Assembly (NCBI GenBank): GCA_022426245.1
Contig: JAKMDW010000131.1
Location: forward strand, 1 to 59,955
Reading direction: 5' to 3'
Source of the DNA: Alphaproteobacteria bacterium
GTDB taxonomy: Bacteria > Pseudomonadota > Alphaproteobacteria > RS24
DNA length: 59,955 nucleotides
Positions 10,345 through 21,096 of this stretch are shown here, one piece after another. A program made the position numbers and the translations under genes. The number at the start of each line of letters is the position of its first letter. Within the stretch, counting starts at the first letter, position 1. The notes beneath the pieces are model-generated. The model was not told the DNA's origin. It saw only the letters and a program-made list of their open reading frames with translations, and did not search any database.

Positions 10345-12540
10345 CTATCCTTGCATGAGGGCAGGAAACCAGCCCTCGTTCAAATCATGCAATTGCTTGA
10401 CTGATATGGTAACTGTATCACCGAATTTCAATTCTGCGCCAGTGGTTGTGCCGATTTTGTGCAGGGGCAGCCCGTCAGCAAGCGCCTCAAACGCCATTGC
10501 ATTATCGGCAGTGACGGCCAGCACATAACGCGCTTGGTCTTCACCAAACCAGAAGCCGGCATCGCCCTGCGCGGTAATTTCAGCGCCGATAGTGTGCCCG
10601 ATGGCCATTTCAGCGAGTGCGACAGCCAAACCGCCATCTGAAATATCATGCGCGGCGGCAATAAGTCCTTTGTCTATGGCTTCACGCACCAATGCGCCAT
10701 GCGCGGCTTCAGCGGCAAGGTTAACCGTTGGCGGCGCAAAAATGCTGTCATTGCCCAATACGTCACGCTGATAAAGCGAGGCGCCCAAATGGCCTGCCGT
10801 GTCGCCCAATAGGTAAATCGTTTGCCCCTCCGCCGTGAAGCGATTGCCAATGGCCTTGTCGAGTTGTTTCAGCAGGCCAACGCCGCCAATGGCCGGGGTC
10901 GGCAAAATGCCGGTGCCGTTTGTTTCATTGTAAAGCGATACATTGCCCGAAACGACGGGGAAGTCGAGCGCGCGCCCGGCGCCGCCCATGCCCTCAAGGC
11001 AGCCGACAAACTGTCCCATAATTTCGGGGCGCTCCGGATTGCCGAAATTCAGGCAATTGGTTATCGCCAGAGGGGTCGCGCCGGTGGCCGAGATATTGCG
11101 ATAGGCTTCCGCCACCGCCTGTTTGCCGCCCTCTACCGGGTCGGCAAAGCAATAGCGCGGGTTCACGTCGGTTGAGATGGCCAGAGCTTTTTGAGTGCCA
11201 TGCACGCGCACCAAAGCGGCGTCGCCGCCCGGTCCGGCCAGCGTGTCGCCCATTACCATTGAATCATATTGCTCATATACCCAACGGCGCGAAGCGACCT
11301 CAGAGGATGCCATTAGCGCTGTCAGCGCATCGGCCATATCGGGCGCATCAGCGAGCAAAGCCATATCGAAATCAGCGGCTTGCGGGGTCGGCACATGCGG
11401 ACGGTCATATTCAGGTGCACCATCAGCCAGCGGCGCAAGCGGCATATCGGCAATGGTCTGCCCTTCATGATTGACCACCATGCGGCCCGTATCGGTCAGC
11501 TCACCAATCACCGCGAAATCCAGCCCCCAACGGCTGAAAATGGCTTCAGCCTCCGGCTCGCGGCCCGGCTTCAGCACCATCAGCATACGCTCTTGGCTCT
11601 CCGACAGCAGCATCTCATAGCCCGTCATATGGGTTTCGCGGCACGGCACTTTATCGAGATTAAGCAGAATACCGACGCCGCCCTTATCGGCCATTTCAAC
11701 CGAAGAGGAAGTCAGGCCGGCCGCGCCCATATCCTGAATGCCGATAATGGCGTCAGAGGCCATCAGCTCTTGGCAGGCTTCGAGCAGCAGCTTTTCGGTG
11801 AACGGGTCACCGACCTGCACCGTTGGACGCTTTTCTTCCGACGCGTCGTCAAACTCAGCCGAGGCCATGGTGGCGCCGTGAATGCCGTCGCGACCGGTTT
11901 TGGAACCGACATAGACAACCGGCGAGCCAATGCCCGTGGCGGCGGCATAGAAAATTTTATCGGTACGCGCCACACCGACACACATGGCGTTGACCAGAAT
12001 ATTACCGTTATAGCTGGGGTCGAAATTAATCTCGCCACCAACCGTCGGCACGCCCATGCAATTACCATAGCCGCCAATGCCGGACACGACACCGGCCACC
12101 AAGTGACGGGTTTTGGCGTGGTCGGGTTGTCCGAAACGCAGCGCGTTCAGATTGGCAACCGGACGCGCGCCCATGGTGAACACATCGCGCATAATGCCGC
12201 CAACACCGGTGGCCGCGCCCTGATAGGGCTCAATAAAAGAGGGGTGATTATGGCTTTCCATTTTGAAAACCGCGGCATCGCCATCGCCAATATCAATCAC
12301 ACCGGCATTTTCGCCGGGCCCTTGAATGACTTGGGGGCCATCGATCGGCAGTTTTTTCAGCCATTTGCGAGAAGATTTATACGAGCAATGCTCCGACCAC
12401 ATGACTGAGAAAACGCCCAATTCAGTGTAGTTCGGAATACGCTCCATATGGTCGCACACCATTTTGAACTCGTCCGGCGTCAGCCCGTGCTCGGCCACCA
12501 ATGCGTCGGTAATTTCAGTGTCGTTAATATGCCCGCTCAT
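10345..12540 (-). CDS. purL: Phosphoribosylformylglycinamidine synthase subunit PurL (small type)
   Basis: 731 aa; [47 protein letters not shown]. Confidence 0.97.
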   Translation of the reverse strand: MSGHINDTEITDALVAEHGLTPDEFKMVCDHMERIPNYTELGVFSVMWSEHCSYKSSRKWLKKLPIDGPQVIQGPGENAGVIDIGDGDAAVFKMESHNHPSFIEPYQGAATGVGGIMRDVFTMGARPVANLNALRFGQPDHAKTRHLVAGVVSGIGGYGNCMGVPTVGGEINFDPSYNGNILVNAMCVGVARTDKIFYAAATGIGSPVVYVGSKTGRDGIHGATMASAEFDDASEEKRPTVQVGDPFTEKLLLEACQELMASDAIIGIQDMGAAGLTSSSVEMADKGGVGILLNLDKVPCRETHMTGYEMLLSESQERMLMVLKPGREPEAEAIFSRWGLDFAVIGELTDTGRMVVNHEGQTIADMPLAPLADGAPEYDRPHVPTPQAADFDMALLADAPDMADALTALMASSEVASRRWVYEQYDSMVMGDTLAGPGGDAALVRVHGTQKALAISTDVNPRYCFADPVEGGKQAVAEAYRNISATGATPLAITNCLNFGNPERPEIMGQFVGCLEGMGGAGRALDFPVVSGNVSLYNETNGTGILPTPAIGGVGLLKQLDKAIGNRFTAEGQTIYLLGDTAGHLGASLYQRDVLGNDSIFAPPTVNLAAEAAHGALVREAIDKGLIAAAHDISDGGLAVALAEMAIGHTIGAEITAQGDAGFWFGEDQARYVLAVTADNAMAFEALADGLPLHKIGTTTGAELKFGDTVTISVKQLHDLNEGWFPALMQG

Positions 12541-13205
12541 GACAGCGCCTCCACAATGCCGGTAAACATGCGTTTGCCGTCTTCGCCGCCTAATGCGGTT
12601 TCAGCGCGACGCTCGGGATGCGGCATCATGCCGACAATGCGTCCGGCTTTATCACAAATACCCGCAATATCGAGACATGCCCCATTGGGGTTGTCGCCCT
12701 CGGCATAGGTAAAAGCGATGCGGTCTTCGTCTTGCAATTGTTTCAGTGTGTCGTCATTGGCAAAATAATTGCCCTCATTATGCGCCACCGGCACAATAAT
12801 CTCTTCACCATCTGCATATTGCGCGGTGAAAGCGGTTTTATTATTGCTGACTTTCAAGCGCGTATTGCGACAGACAAAATTCAGCCCTTTGTTTTGCATC
12901 AGCACGCCGGGCAGCAAGCCACACTCGGTTAGCACTTGAAAGCCGTTGCAAATGCCCAGCACAGCCGCGCCCTTCTCAGCCTGCGCCACAACTTCCCGCA
13001 TAATCGGGCTATTGGCCGCCATAGAGCCGCAGCGTAAATAATCGCCGTAAGAAAACCCGCCGGGCAGAACAATCAAATCGCTTTTAGGCAGGGTCGCATC
13101 GCCATGCCACGCCATGAGAGGCGCTGTGCCCATCGCCGCTTCGACACAAACGGCGACATCGCGGTCGCAGTTTGAACCGGGAAAAACAATAACCGATGCT
13201 TGCAT
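12537..13205 (-). CDS. purQ: Phosphoribosylformylglycinamidine synthase subunit PurQ
   Basis: [38 protein letters not shown] (class I glutamine amidotransferase). Confidence 0.97.
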   Translation of the reverse strand: MQASVIVFPGSNCDRDVAVCVEAAMGTAPLMAWHGDATLPKSDLIVLPGGFSYGDYLRCGSMAANSPIMREVVAQAEKGAAVLGICNGFQVLTECGLLPGVLMQNKGLNFVCRNTRLKVSNNKTAFTAQYADGEEIIVPVAHNEGNYFANDDTLKQLQDEDRIAFTYAEGDNPNGACLDIAGICDKAGRIVGMMPHPERRAETALGGEDGKRMFTGIVEALS

Positions 13206-13208
13206 TGC

Positions 13209-13454
13209 TTACTCGCTATCAAGGTGGATGTGATAATTCTCGATCACCGTATTGGCGAGTAGCTTCTCGCACATATCGGTCAGCGCCGCTTCGGCCTTCG
13301 CCGGATCACGCTCGCTTAAATTGACTTCAACCAACTTGCCCTGACGCACCTCGTCAACGCCATCAAAGCCAAGCTGACCCAGCGCGTTTTCAATCGCCTT
13401 GCCTTGGGGGTCCAGCACGCCGTTTTTGAGGGTAATGTGAATAGTCGCTTTCAT
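13209..13454 (-). CDS. purS: Phosphoribosylformylglycinamidine synthase subunit PurS
   Basis: 81 aa, MKATIHITLKNGVLDPQGKAIENALGQLGFDGVDEVRQGKLVEV; adjacent to purQ/purC. Confidence 0.95.
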   Translation of the reverse strand: MKATIHITLKNGVLDPQGKAIENALGQLGFDGVDEVRQGKLVEVNLSERDPAKAEAALTDMCEKLLANTVIENYHIHLDSE

Positions 13455-13462
13455 CTGATTTC

Positions 13463-14224
13463 CTAATTATCCTTAATGTCGCTTGCCAGGCCGAGGCGTT
13501 CCGCCACTTGCTGATAAGCATCTACCATGCCGCCCAAATTTTGCCGGAAGCGGTCTTTATCCATCTTCTCATTCGATTCAATATCCCATAGTCGACAGCT
13601 ATCAGGGCTAATCTCATCGGCGAGAATAATCTTTTGTCCCATGTCATCAGCCACGCGGCCAAATTCTAATTTGAAATCAACCAATCTGATGCCGACTTTC
13701 TCAAATATCTCAACCATGCAGTCATTGATTTTTCTGGCCAGCGTCACAATTTCGGCAAGTTCATCGGCGCTGCACCAGCCGAACACCGCAATATGGTCCT
13801 CTGAAATCAACGGGTCACCCAGCGCATCGTCTTTATAATAAAACTCGACCAGTGGACGCGGCAGGGTCTCGCCCTCGTTCAGGCCGAGGCGTTTCACCAA
13901 AGAACCGGCGGCAACATTGCGCATCACCACTTCCAGCGGGATAATTTCGGCTTGGCGCACAAGCTGCTCACGCGGGCTCAATGTTTCAATGAAATGCGTC
14001 GGCACGCCGGATGCTTCCAACCGGCTGAAAATATATTCGGAGATGCGAAGATTAAGCACACCCTTGCCGGCCATAATTTCATGCTTTTCAGCATTAAAGG
14101 CCGTGGTGTCGTCTTTGAAATATTGAATGAGCGTGCCGGGTTCAGGCCCTTCAAACAGAACTTTGGCCTTACCCTCATAAATTTGACGCCCTTTCGGCGT
14201 ATCGTGTGACATATCGTGCGACAT
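13463..14224 (-). CDS. purC: Phosphoribosylaminoimidazole-succinocarboxamide synthase
   Basis: [44 protein letters not shown]. Confidence 0.96.
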   Translation of the reverse strand: MSHDMSHDTPKGRQIYEGKAKVLFEGPEPGTLIQYFKDDTTAFNAEKHEIMAGKGVLNLRISEYIFSRLEASGVPTHFIETLSPREQLVRQAEIIPLEVVMRNVAAGSLVKRLGLNEGETLPRPLVEFYYKDDALGDPLISEDHIAVFGWCSADELAEIVTLARKINDCMVEIFEKVGIRLVDFKLEFGRVADDMGQKIILADEISPDSCRLWDIESNEKMDKDRFRQNLGGMVDAYQQVAERLGLASDIKDN

Positions 14225-14278
14225 AATTTGTCTCCGTCAGATGACCGCTAAACTAATCAATGCGAATGATTCGAGCAA

Positions 14279-15571
14279 TTATTGCGCCCCGAAAACGCGG
14301 TCAAAAACCGTATCGACATGTTTGAAGTGATAGGCCAAATCAAACAATTCTTCCAATGCGCCATCGCTCAAAATCACGTCCTCATCGGCCTTCAGCAAAT
14401 CGAGGAATTGTCCTTCGCCGCGCCACACCGGCATCGCATTACGTTGCACCAAACGATAAGCGTCTTCGCGGCTGACACCGGCTTGGGTCAACGCCAACAG
14501 CACGCGTTGCGAATGCACCAAACCGCCCAGCTTGTCGAGATTGGCTTGCATACGCTCGGGATAGACCAGCAGGTTCTCCACCACATTGGTCAGACGCACC
14601 AGAGCAAAATCCAGCGTGATGGTTGCATCGGGGCCAATCATGCGCTCAACCGATGAGTGCGAAATATCGCGCTCATGCCAAAGCGCGACATTCTCCATGG
14701 CCGGCACTGACATGCCACGCACCAAACGCGCCAAACCGGTCAAGTTTTCGGTCAAAATAGGATTGCGCTTATGCGGCATAGCGGAAGAGCCTTTTTGGCC
14801 TTCGGAAAAATATTCTTCCGCTTCCAGAACCTCAGTGCGTTGCAAATGGCGCACTTCGACAGCGAGGCGTTCCATGCTGGAGGCAATAACGCCCAAAGTA
14901 GCAAAGAACATGGCATGGCGGTCACGCGGAATGACTTGTGTCGAAACCGGCTCGACCTCAAGACCCATCGCATCAGCAACATGTTCTTCAACCGATGGGT
15001 CGATATTGGCAAATGTGCCGACCGCGCCCGAAATGGCGCAAGTGGCAATTTCTTTGCGCGCCGCGATAAGGCGGTCACGGCAGCGGTCAAATTCGGCATA
15101 GGCTTGCGCCAGTTTCAGGCCGAAAGTTGTCGGCTCAGCATGAATGCCGTGGCTGCGGCCAATCGTGGCCGTCATTTTGTGCTCTAAGGCCCGCTTTTTA
15201 ATGGCGGCCAGTAACCCGTCCAAATCTGCCAGTAGGATATCGCTGGCGCGCACAAGCTGCACATTGAAACATGTATCCAGAACGTCAGATGACGTCATGC
15301 CCTGGTGCACAAACCGTGCTTCCGGCCCAACATGTTCCGACAGGCTGGTCAGAAAAGCGATAACGTCATGTTTAACTTCGCGCTCAATCTCATCAATCCG
15401 GTCAACGTCAAAGCCGCCTCTTTCGCGCACGGCTTTGGCGGCTTCCGCCGGCACAATGCCCAATTTCACCATTGCGTCCATAGCGTGGGTTTCAATTTCC
15501 AACCAAATGGAAAAACGGCTTTCGGCCTCCCATAGGGCGGTCATATCGGGGCGGGCATAACGTGGAATCAT
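14279..15571 (-). CDS. purB: Adenylosuccinate lyase
   Basis: MIPRYARPDMTALWEAESRFSIWLEIE, GSSAMPHKRNPILTENLTGLAR signature. Confidence 0.97.
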   Translation of the reverse strand: MIPRYARPDMTALWEAESRFSIWLEIETHAMDAMVKLGIVPAEAAKAVRERGGFDVDRIDEIEREVKHDVIAFLTSLSEHVGPEARFVHQGMTSSDVLDTCFNVQLVRASDILLADLDGLLAAIKKRALEHKMTATIGRSHGIHAEPTTFGLKLAQAYAEFDRCRDRLIAARKEIATCAISGAVGTFANIDPSVEEHVADAMGLEVEPVSTQVIPRDRHAMFFATLGVIASSMERLAVEVRHLQRTEVLEAEEYFSEGQKGSSAMPHKRNPILTENLTGLARLVRGMSVPAMENVALWHERDISHSSVERMIGPDATITLDFALVRLTNVVENLLVYPERMQANLDKLGGLVHSQRVLLALTQAGVSREDAYRLVQRNAMPVWRGEGQFLDLLKADEDVILSDGALEELFDLAYHFKHVDTVFDRVFGAQ

Positions 15572-15677
15572 GAGTACTCTCCTTATGGTCTCGACTTACC
15601 AGAGTCGGGCGAGGCAATAAAGGCGAGCAGGCCATTTAAGTGTGTGTAGCCTTATAAAAACCGATCGGAAAAGATAC

Positions 15678-16391
15678 TCACAACAAGCCTTGCGATTTGA
15701 AGCTCAATACGTGACCCCGCGCAACGATGAGATGGTCGTGCAGCGCAATGTTGAAGCTCTTGGCGAGGTCGCGCAGCTTATAGGTCATTTCAATATCAGC
15801 CTTAGAAGGCGACGGGTCACCGCTCGGGTGATTATGCGCAATAATCAGCGCAGTGGCATTTAAGGCCAAAGCGCGTTTTAAAACCTCACGTGTGTAAACC
15901 GGCGTGTGGTCAACAGTGCCGCGCCCCATCACCTCATCAGCAATGATACGGTTTTGCTTGTCGAGAAACAGCACGTGAAATTCCTCGACTTTATTCTCAG
16001 CCATTTTTGTCCGGCAATAAATAACCAAATCATCCCAACTGGCCAGCAAATCACCCTTCAGTATTTTTGACTGGCCGAGGCGTAAGGCGGCTGCCTGAAT
16101 GGTCAGAAATTCATGCACCACGCGCGGCGTGATATTGTCGAATTTAACCAACTCATCAGGCGGTGCGGACAAGACAGCTGAAATATCCCCGAAATGGGTA
16201 ATCAGCTCGCGCGCTATCTCTTTGACATCGCGGCGCGGAATGGCGCGAAACAAAACCAGTTCCAGCAATTCATGGTCGGCGACAGATTTCGGCCCGGCCA
16301 ACTGCAATCGCTTGCGCAATCTGTCGCGGTGGCCTTCTCTTGGGTCTTTCTTTTTCTTGGCAGGTATCGGTTTTTGTTGTTTTTCCTGCAA
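15678..16391 (-). CDS. radC: RadC-family JAB-domain protein (DUF2466)
   Basis: DREGHR...HELLELVLFRAIPRRDVKEIA, LFLDKQNRIIADEVMGRGTVDHTPVYTREVLKRAL, HNHPSGDPSPSKAD. Confidence 0.93.
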   Translation of the reverse strand: MQEKQQKPIPAKKKKDPREGHRDRLRKRLQLAGPKSVADHELLELVLFRAIPRRDVKEIARELITHFGDISAVLSAPPDELVKFDNITPRVVHEFLTIQAAALRLGQSKILKGDLLASWDDLVIYCRTKMAENKVEEFHVLFLDKQNRIIADEVMGRGTVDHTPVYTREVLKRALALNATALIIAHNHPSGDPSPSKADIEMTYKLRDLAKSFNIALHDHLIVARGHVLSFKSQGLL

Positions 16392-16404
16392 CAGCTCGGC
16401 CTCC

Positions 16405-17235
16405 TCAGCCTGACGGGTTTTTGTGTGGCGTCTCGTGACCGTTCAATGATTTGGTAAAAATCTCACAACCATCAGCCGTAATGCCGACGGAATGTTCAAA
16501 TTGAGCCGACAGGGTGCGGTCGCGGGTAACGGCTGTCCAGCCGTCACCGAGAATTTTAACCGCCGGTTTACCAAGATTGAGCATAGGCTCAATGGTGAAG
16601 AACATGCCCTCGCGTAAGGTCAGGCCTTCGCCCTGGCGGCCATAATGTAGAATATTCGGCGTATCGTGAAAAATGCGCCCCAGCCCGTGCCCACAAAAAT
16701 CACGCACCACGGCAAGGCGTTGCACTTCGGCATAAGATTGAATGGCATGGCCGATATCGCCCAGCGTTGCCCCCGGGCGCGCCGCCTCAATGCCCTGCAT
16801 CATCGCCTCATAAGTTACGTTCATCAGCTTTTGCGCTTTCACTGAGGTTTTGCCCAGCGCATACATGCGGCTGTGGTCGCCATGCCAGCCCTTATGATAC
16901 AGCGTGACATCGACATTCATAACATCGCCATCGCGCAGCATTTTATCGCTCGGAATACCGTGGCACACGACATGGTTAATCGAGGTGCAGATGGATTTGG
17001 TGAAGCCGCGATAATTCAACGGGGCGGGAACCGCGCCGAGGTCGCGAATGATTTCAACCGCTTTGTCATCGAGAAATTGGGTGGTCACGCCGGGCGCTAC
17101 AAATTCGCCCAATAGGTCGAGTGTCTGCGCGGCCATGCGGCCAACCGTGCGCATGCCTTCAAAATCCGCCTCAGTGTGGATTTTAATTTGGCCCGTATTT
17201 TTTAACGGCGCATGGCTGGCATCAATAAAGTTCAT
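16405..17235 (-). CDS. map: Type I methionine aminopeptidase
   Basis: GVTTQFLDDKAVEIIRD, SINHVVCHGIPSDKMLRDGDVMNVDVTLYHKGWHGDHSRMY, GHGLGRIFHDTPNILHYGR. Confidence 0.96.
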   Translation of the reverse strand: MNFIDASHAPLKNTGQIKIHTEADFEGMRTVGRMAAQTLDLLGEFVAPGVTTQFLDDKAVEIIRDLGAVPAPLNYRGFTKSICTSINHVVCHGIPSDKMLRDGDVMNVDVTLYHKGWHGDHSRMYALGKTSVKAQKLMNVTYEAMMQGIEAARPGATLGDIGHAIQSYAEVQRLAVVRDFCGHGLGRIFHDTPNILHYGRQGEGLTLREGMFFTIEPMLNLGKPAVKILGDGWTAVTRDRTLSAQFEHSVGITADGCEIFTKSLNGHETPHKNPSG

Positions 17236-17368
17236 TATTCTTCCCCGACCCGTTCATTACCACCCCATTAGCACATTGGCCGGCTTTCTGTCGATAAGCG
17301 GGGTTTTCACAACAGCGCTTGTCTTATCGCCTGCTAAGTCTACATTGCGGCGCAGAAGGATTATTTCA

Positions 17369-18151
17369 ATGACAGAAACCAAACAAATCACCGCCGCCAT
17401 GCTGATTATCGGCAATGAAGTGCTGTCGGGGCGCACGCAGGATAAAAACCTCGCCTTTGTCGGCAGCGCGCTGGGCGAGATTGGCATTGATATGAAAGAA
17501 GTGCGTATTGTGCCCGATGAAGAAGCTGAGATTGTCGGCGCGGTAAATGCTTTGCGCGAAAAATATAGCTATGTGTTTACCTCGGGCGGTATCGGCCCGA
17601 CACATGACGACATCACGGCAGACTGCATTGCCGCGGCGTTTGGCGTGAAACTGGAAATGCATCCGCTGGCAACACAACTTTTGGAAGCGCATTACGAAGC
17701 GCAAGGTATTGAGTTTAACGCGGCGCGCGCACGCATGGCGCGCATTCCGGAGGGCGCGAGCCTGATTGACAATCCGGTATCGACCGCGCCCGGCTTTCGC
17801 ATCGGTAATGTTCATGTGATGGCCGGCGTGCCGAAAATCATGCAAGCCATGATGGAAAATATTTTGCCGACGCTTGAGGGCGGCGAGAAGTTGTCCTCGG
17901 TTACCATTACGGCGCAAGTGCCGGAGGGTTCGATTGCTTCGGCTATGGAGAAGCTGCAAGGCGACCACCCTGACGTAAATATCGGGCTGTATCCGTTTTA
18001 CGGCGCCGACGGGGCAGGGGTCAGCGTTGTGGCGCGCGGGCGCGACCTTGATGCGCTGGCTGCGGTGGAAGCGGCGGTCAAAAAGCAATTTGCCGATATG
18101 GGTATGCCGCTCATTCAGCGTCCGCCACCGGCTGAATTCCTCAAAGGCTAA
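17369..18151 (+). CDS. MoaB/MogA (CinA N-terminal) molybdopterin-binding domain protein
   Basis: MTETKQITAAMLIIGNEVLSGRTQDKNLAFVGSALGEIGIDMKEVRIVPDEE..., FTSGGIGPTHDDITADCIAAAF. Start refined to ATG 17369. Confidence 0.88.
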   Translation: MTETKQITAAMLIIGNEVLSGRTQDKNLAFVGSALGEIGIDMKEVRIVPDEEAEIVGAVNALREKYSYVFTSGGIGPTHDDITADCIAAAFGVKLEMHPLATQLLEAHYEAQGIEFNAARARMARIPEGASLIDNPVSTAPGFRIGNVHVMAGVPKIMQAMMENILPTLEGGEKLSSVTITAQVPEGSIASAMEKLQGDHPDVNIGLYPFYGADGAGVSVVARGRDLDALAAVEAAVKKQFADMGMPLIQRPPPAEFLKG

Positions 18152-18237
18152 ACGCAAAGAACCAAACCTAACAAAAATTTTAATTTTAATTTGCTGTGAA
18201 ACTGCGCAATGTGGGTTCACCAATTAGGGAGGTTCTT

Positions 18238-18483
18238 ATGAAGAAAACTGTTTCTGCTCTGGCCGTAGCCGCCATGTTCGCTCTGCCGAATGCTGCTGTT
18301 GCCTTGAACTCAAGCTTTGACGCGATGTCACAATCCGGCAACCATAAATTCTATGTGTGGTGCACCGGTAAAGACGATTACACAGCCACTCAGTCGGGCG
18401 ACAATGCAAAAGCTGCGCAAGCCGCTGTTGCCGCCAAAGCCGGCAGCAAATGCTGGCCTGTATGGCAAGGCCTTGACAACTAG
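18238..18483 (+). CDS. Small secreted protein of unknown function (81 aa, signal peptide, two Cys)
   Basis: ATG 18238 preceded by AGGGAGG; MKKTVSALAVAAMFALPNAAVALNSSFDAMSQSG... has a signal peptide; followed by a strong terminator. Confidence 0.75.
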   Translation: MKKTVSALAVAAMFALPNAAVALNSSFDAMSQSGNHKFYVWCTGKDDYTATQSGDNAKAAQAAVAAKAGSKCWPVWQGLDN

Positions 18484-18517
18484 GCTGGACATTTAGGGTT
18501 TATACCCTATTTCCTTG

Positions 18518-18546
18518 AACGGCGGTCCTCTGGGCCGCCGTTTTTT
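18518..18546 (+). terminator. Intrinsic terminator after the 81-aa secreted protein
   Basis: AACGGCGG-TCCTCTGGG-CCGCCGTT-TTTT. Confidence 0.8.
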
Positions 18547-18581
18547 ATGCTGCCGGCGGCGGCGCAACCAAAGAGGCGGAA

Positions 18582-19670
18582 ATGAAAATGACGGCATTAG
18601 CGGGGCTCGCAGTAGTTTTTGGATTGGGCCTATTGCTGTCGGCATGCAGCAGCAATGTCGGTCGGCCCTTAGGGGGCGACGCGCCTTACCATCACCTCGA
18701 AAACGGATTTCGTAATCCGCCCAATAGCCCGAAGCGGACCATTCCGTTTGCCCGTCGCATGAAGTTTTTCAGCCAAGCCGTATGGCGCAATGCGGTGAGC
18801 AAAGCGCCGAATATTCCGACCGATCACGCGATTAGTAGCGATGCCGCGAAAGCCCAATTGGCCGCTATGGGTGACACAGACTTTGTGAGTTGGATTGGCC
18901 ATGCAACATTTTTGGTGCGCCTTGATGGCGTCAATGTTTTGACTGATCCGGTGTTTTCGCGCCGCGCCAGCCCGATGTCTTTCGCCGGGCCGGCCCGACT
19001 TTTGCCGCCGGGTCTGCGGATGGAAGATTTGCCACCGATTGATGTGGTTGTTATCAGCCATGCGCATTATGACCATCTCGACACGGCGACGCTGGATAAG
19101 CTGCCCAATAAGAGCCGCATCACCGCGATTGTGCCGTTGGGCTTGGGTAAATATTTCAAAGGCTATAGCGATGTGCGCGAGGTTGATTGGTATGATGAGG
19201 TCACGCTGCCATCATCAAATGGTGGCTTTAAGTTGACCGCTTATCCGGCCGTGCATTGGTCGAACCGCTCTTTGTTCGACATTAACCGCACACTTTGGAT
19301 GTCATATGGTTTTTCCGCTGGCGGGCGCTCGGTTTATCATACCGGTGATACTGAAACCCACCCCAGCCTGTTTGCCGATATTGGTAAGCACATGGCCGAT
19401 AATCATGGCGGCTGCGATTTGGGGCTGATGAGTGTCGGAGCCTACGCGCCGCGCGACTTCATGCGCGGGGCGCATATGGACCCTGAAGGCGGTGTCGATA
19501 TGGGGCGCGATGTCGGCTGTAAGCGCATGGTGCCGATGCATTGGGGCACGTTTATTTTGTCATTCGAGCCGTTTGATGAACCGCGCCAACGCTTCGTGCA
19601 GGCGGCGGGCAATCAAGCGCTGGTGATGAAAATCGGCGAAAGCGTGACGATGCAGGATATTTCCCGCTGA
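18582..19670 (+). CDS. MBL-fold metallo-hydrolase (NAPE-PLD/UlaG-like), predicted lipoprotein
   Basis: Lipobox-like LLSACSS; SWIGHATFLVRLDGVNVLTDPVFSRRASP; VVVISHAHYDHLD; AVHWSNRS; MPMHWGTF. Confidence 0.88.
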   Translation: MKMTALAGLAVVFGLGLLLSACSSNVGRPLGGDAPYHHLENGFRNPPNSPKRTIPFARRMKFFSQAVWRNAVSKAPNIPTDHAISSDAAKAQLAAMGDTDFVSWIGHATFLVRLDGVNVLTDPVFSRRASPMSFAGPARLLPPGLRMEDLPPIDVVVISHAHYDHLDTATLDKLPNKSRITAIVPLGLGKYFKGYSDVREVDWYDEVTLPSSNGGFKLTAYPAVHWSNRSLFDINRTLWMSYGFSAGGRSVYHTGDTETHPSLFADIGKHMADNHGGCDLGLMSVGAYAPRDFMRGAHMDPEGGVDMGRDVGCKRMVPMHWGTFILSFEPFDEPRQRFVQAAGNQALVMKIGESVTMQDISR

Positions 19671-19709
19671 CGCGGCAAAAAATCATGGTATAGAAGCGCT
19701 CTCCGGCGC

Positions 19710-19797
19710 GGCCTCGTGGTGGAATTGGTAGACACAGCAGACTTAAAATCTGCGGCTCGATTAGAGCGTGACGGTTCGAGTCCGTCCGAGGCCACCA
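19710..19797 (+). tRNA. tRNA-Leu (anticodon UAA), CCA encoded
   Basis: GGCCTCG...CGAGGCC acceptor stem, CAGACTTAAAATCTG anticodon arm, class II variable arm, GGTTCGAGTCC T-arm, ACCA end. Confidence 0.96.
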
Positions 19798-19800
19798 CCC

Positions 19801-20781
19801 TTATTCAGAATACAAAACGCGGTTCAGGAACTGGCGGATATCGCCGGCGGTTTTTTCGGGCATTTCTTCATGCGCCAAATGGCCGGCTTGCGGGTAAAGC
19901 TTGAGCAGGCTGCCGATGATTTGCGTGTTCATCTCAATGCCATATTCCGGGTTAATGACCGTGTCTTGTGAGCCCCAAAGCAGTAAAGTCGTTGGGTTGA
20001 CGGCGCGCAATATGGGTTCCAATGGCGGCTCAAGATGGCGCTCCGAATAACGCTTAATCGCGGCATCGCGCGAGCCCGCCATGCGGAGCAATTTCCAATA
20101 GCGCGTGACCATCTCATCAGTAACGAAATTATCGGGGTCACCGACCTGTCCTTTCAACGTGCTGGCGAGCAAGAATTTCGGCGTGAAATAACGCAGCAAG
20201 CTGAGGCCGATGCCGGAACGGGTGAGCGTATATGCACCGCCCGCACTGTCGCCCTCATCGCGTTGCATACCGCTCGAGGCCACCAGCACCAGCGCCGCAA
20301 CTTCGCGCGGATGCAAAAGGGCATAGCGCAGGGCAACGCCGCCACCGGCTGAATGACCGACCAAAGTCACCGCATCAAAATCGTAAAGCTCGATAACCTC
20401 GCGGGTGAAATTGGCCATGGCGATATTGCTGTAATCTTCTTGCGGGGTCGCGCCGGTCAGCCCGTGACCGGGCAGGTCGAAGCTGATCAGCCGATACTCA
20501 TTTTTCAGTTCGCCAACCAGCTTCTCCCAATTATGCAAAGAGCCATTGGCCCCATGCAGCAAAATCAGCGGCGGTTTGCTTTTATCGCCTTCATCGCGAA
20601 TATGCACCTCCGCGCCCGAAGGCAGGAAGTAGAAGAATGATTTCTCATTCGCGTATTCATCGATCAGTTCTTGTTTGGTGAGGTCGGTCGCAATCATCAG
20701 GCTGGAAAACAATAACAACACGACAAGCAAGCCAATAGCGACCAACACCGCATAACCAAAACTTTGCAGCAGTTTCCCCAT
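19801..20781 (-). CDS. alpha/beta-fold hydrolase, N-terminal membrane anchor
   Basis: PPLILLHGANGSLHNWEKL, LVGHSAGGGVALRYAL, GHLAHEEMPE; N-terminal TM segment. Start likely the internal Met (MGKLLQSFGYAV). Confidence 0.9.
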   Translation of the reverse strand: MGKLLQSFGYAVLVAIGLLVVLLLFSSLMIATDLTKQELIDEYANEKSFFYFLPSGAEVHIRDEGDKSKPPLILLHGANGSLHNWEKLVGELKNEYRLISFDLPGHGLTGATPQEDYSNIAMANFTREVIELYDFDAVTLVGHSAGGGVALRYALLHPREVAALVLVASSGMQRDEGDSAGGAYTLTRSGIGLSLLRYFTPKFLLASTLKGQVGDPDNFVTDEMVTRYWKLLRMAGSRDAAIKRYSERHLEPPLEPILRAVNPTTLLLWGSQDTVINPEYGIEMNTQIIGSLLKLYPQAGHLAHEEMPEKTAGDIRQFLNRVLYSE

Positions 20782-20843
20782 AGACTTTAGATTGCTTGTG
20801 TTCGAGACACATCGCAAGAAATTTCGACTTTATCGGGGGCTAT

Positions 20844-21038
20844 TCAGACCGGTTTTTTGAAGCGGAAGCGGGTCGAGCAATAGGGGCAAATAATTTCGTC
20901 TTCGCTGCCCATATCGAGAAATATATGGGGGTGGTCATAAGGCGGTTCAGCGCCAATGCACTCAAACTCTTTCACACCTACAAAAACTTCCGAAGCGCCG
21001 TCATCATTGCTGATTTTGGGGATCGCTGCTTGCGCCAT
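20844..21038 (-). CDS. Zinc-finger (CHCC/NDUFS6-like) small protein
   Basis: 64 aa; C...HPHIFLDMGSEDEIICPYCSTRFRFKKP. Confidence 0.85.
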   Translation of the reverse strand: MAQAAIPKISNDDGASEVFVGVKEFECIGAEPPYDHPHIFLDMGSEDEIICPYCSTRFRFKKPV

Positions 21039-21096
21039 GATTTACCTCTTGTGACTCGCCGCGTTTATAAACCGTTGCCGAGGGCAGCGCAAGAAA

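Noticed and set aside
11380-12408. 342-aa plus-strand ORF
   Set aside because: Fully antisense to purL, low-complexity His/Arg/Ala-rich translation, typical shadow ORF from codon bias.
17366-18223. 285-aa minus-strand ORF
   Set aside because: Antisense shadow of the MoaB/CinA-domain gene, composition biased to Arg/His.
19716-19904. 62-aa ORF MVELVDTADLKSAARLERDGSSPSEATT...
   Set aside because: Translation of tRNA-Leu, a classic false ORF.
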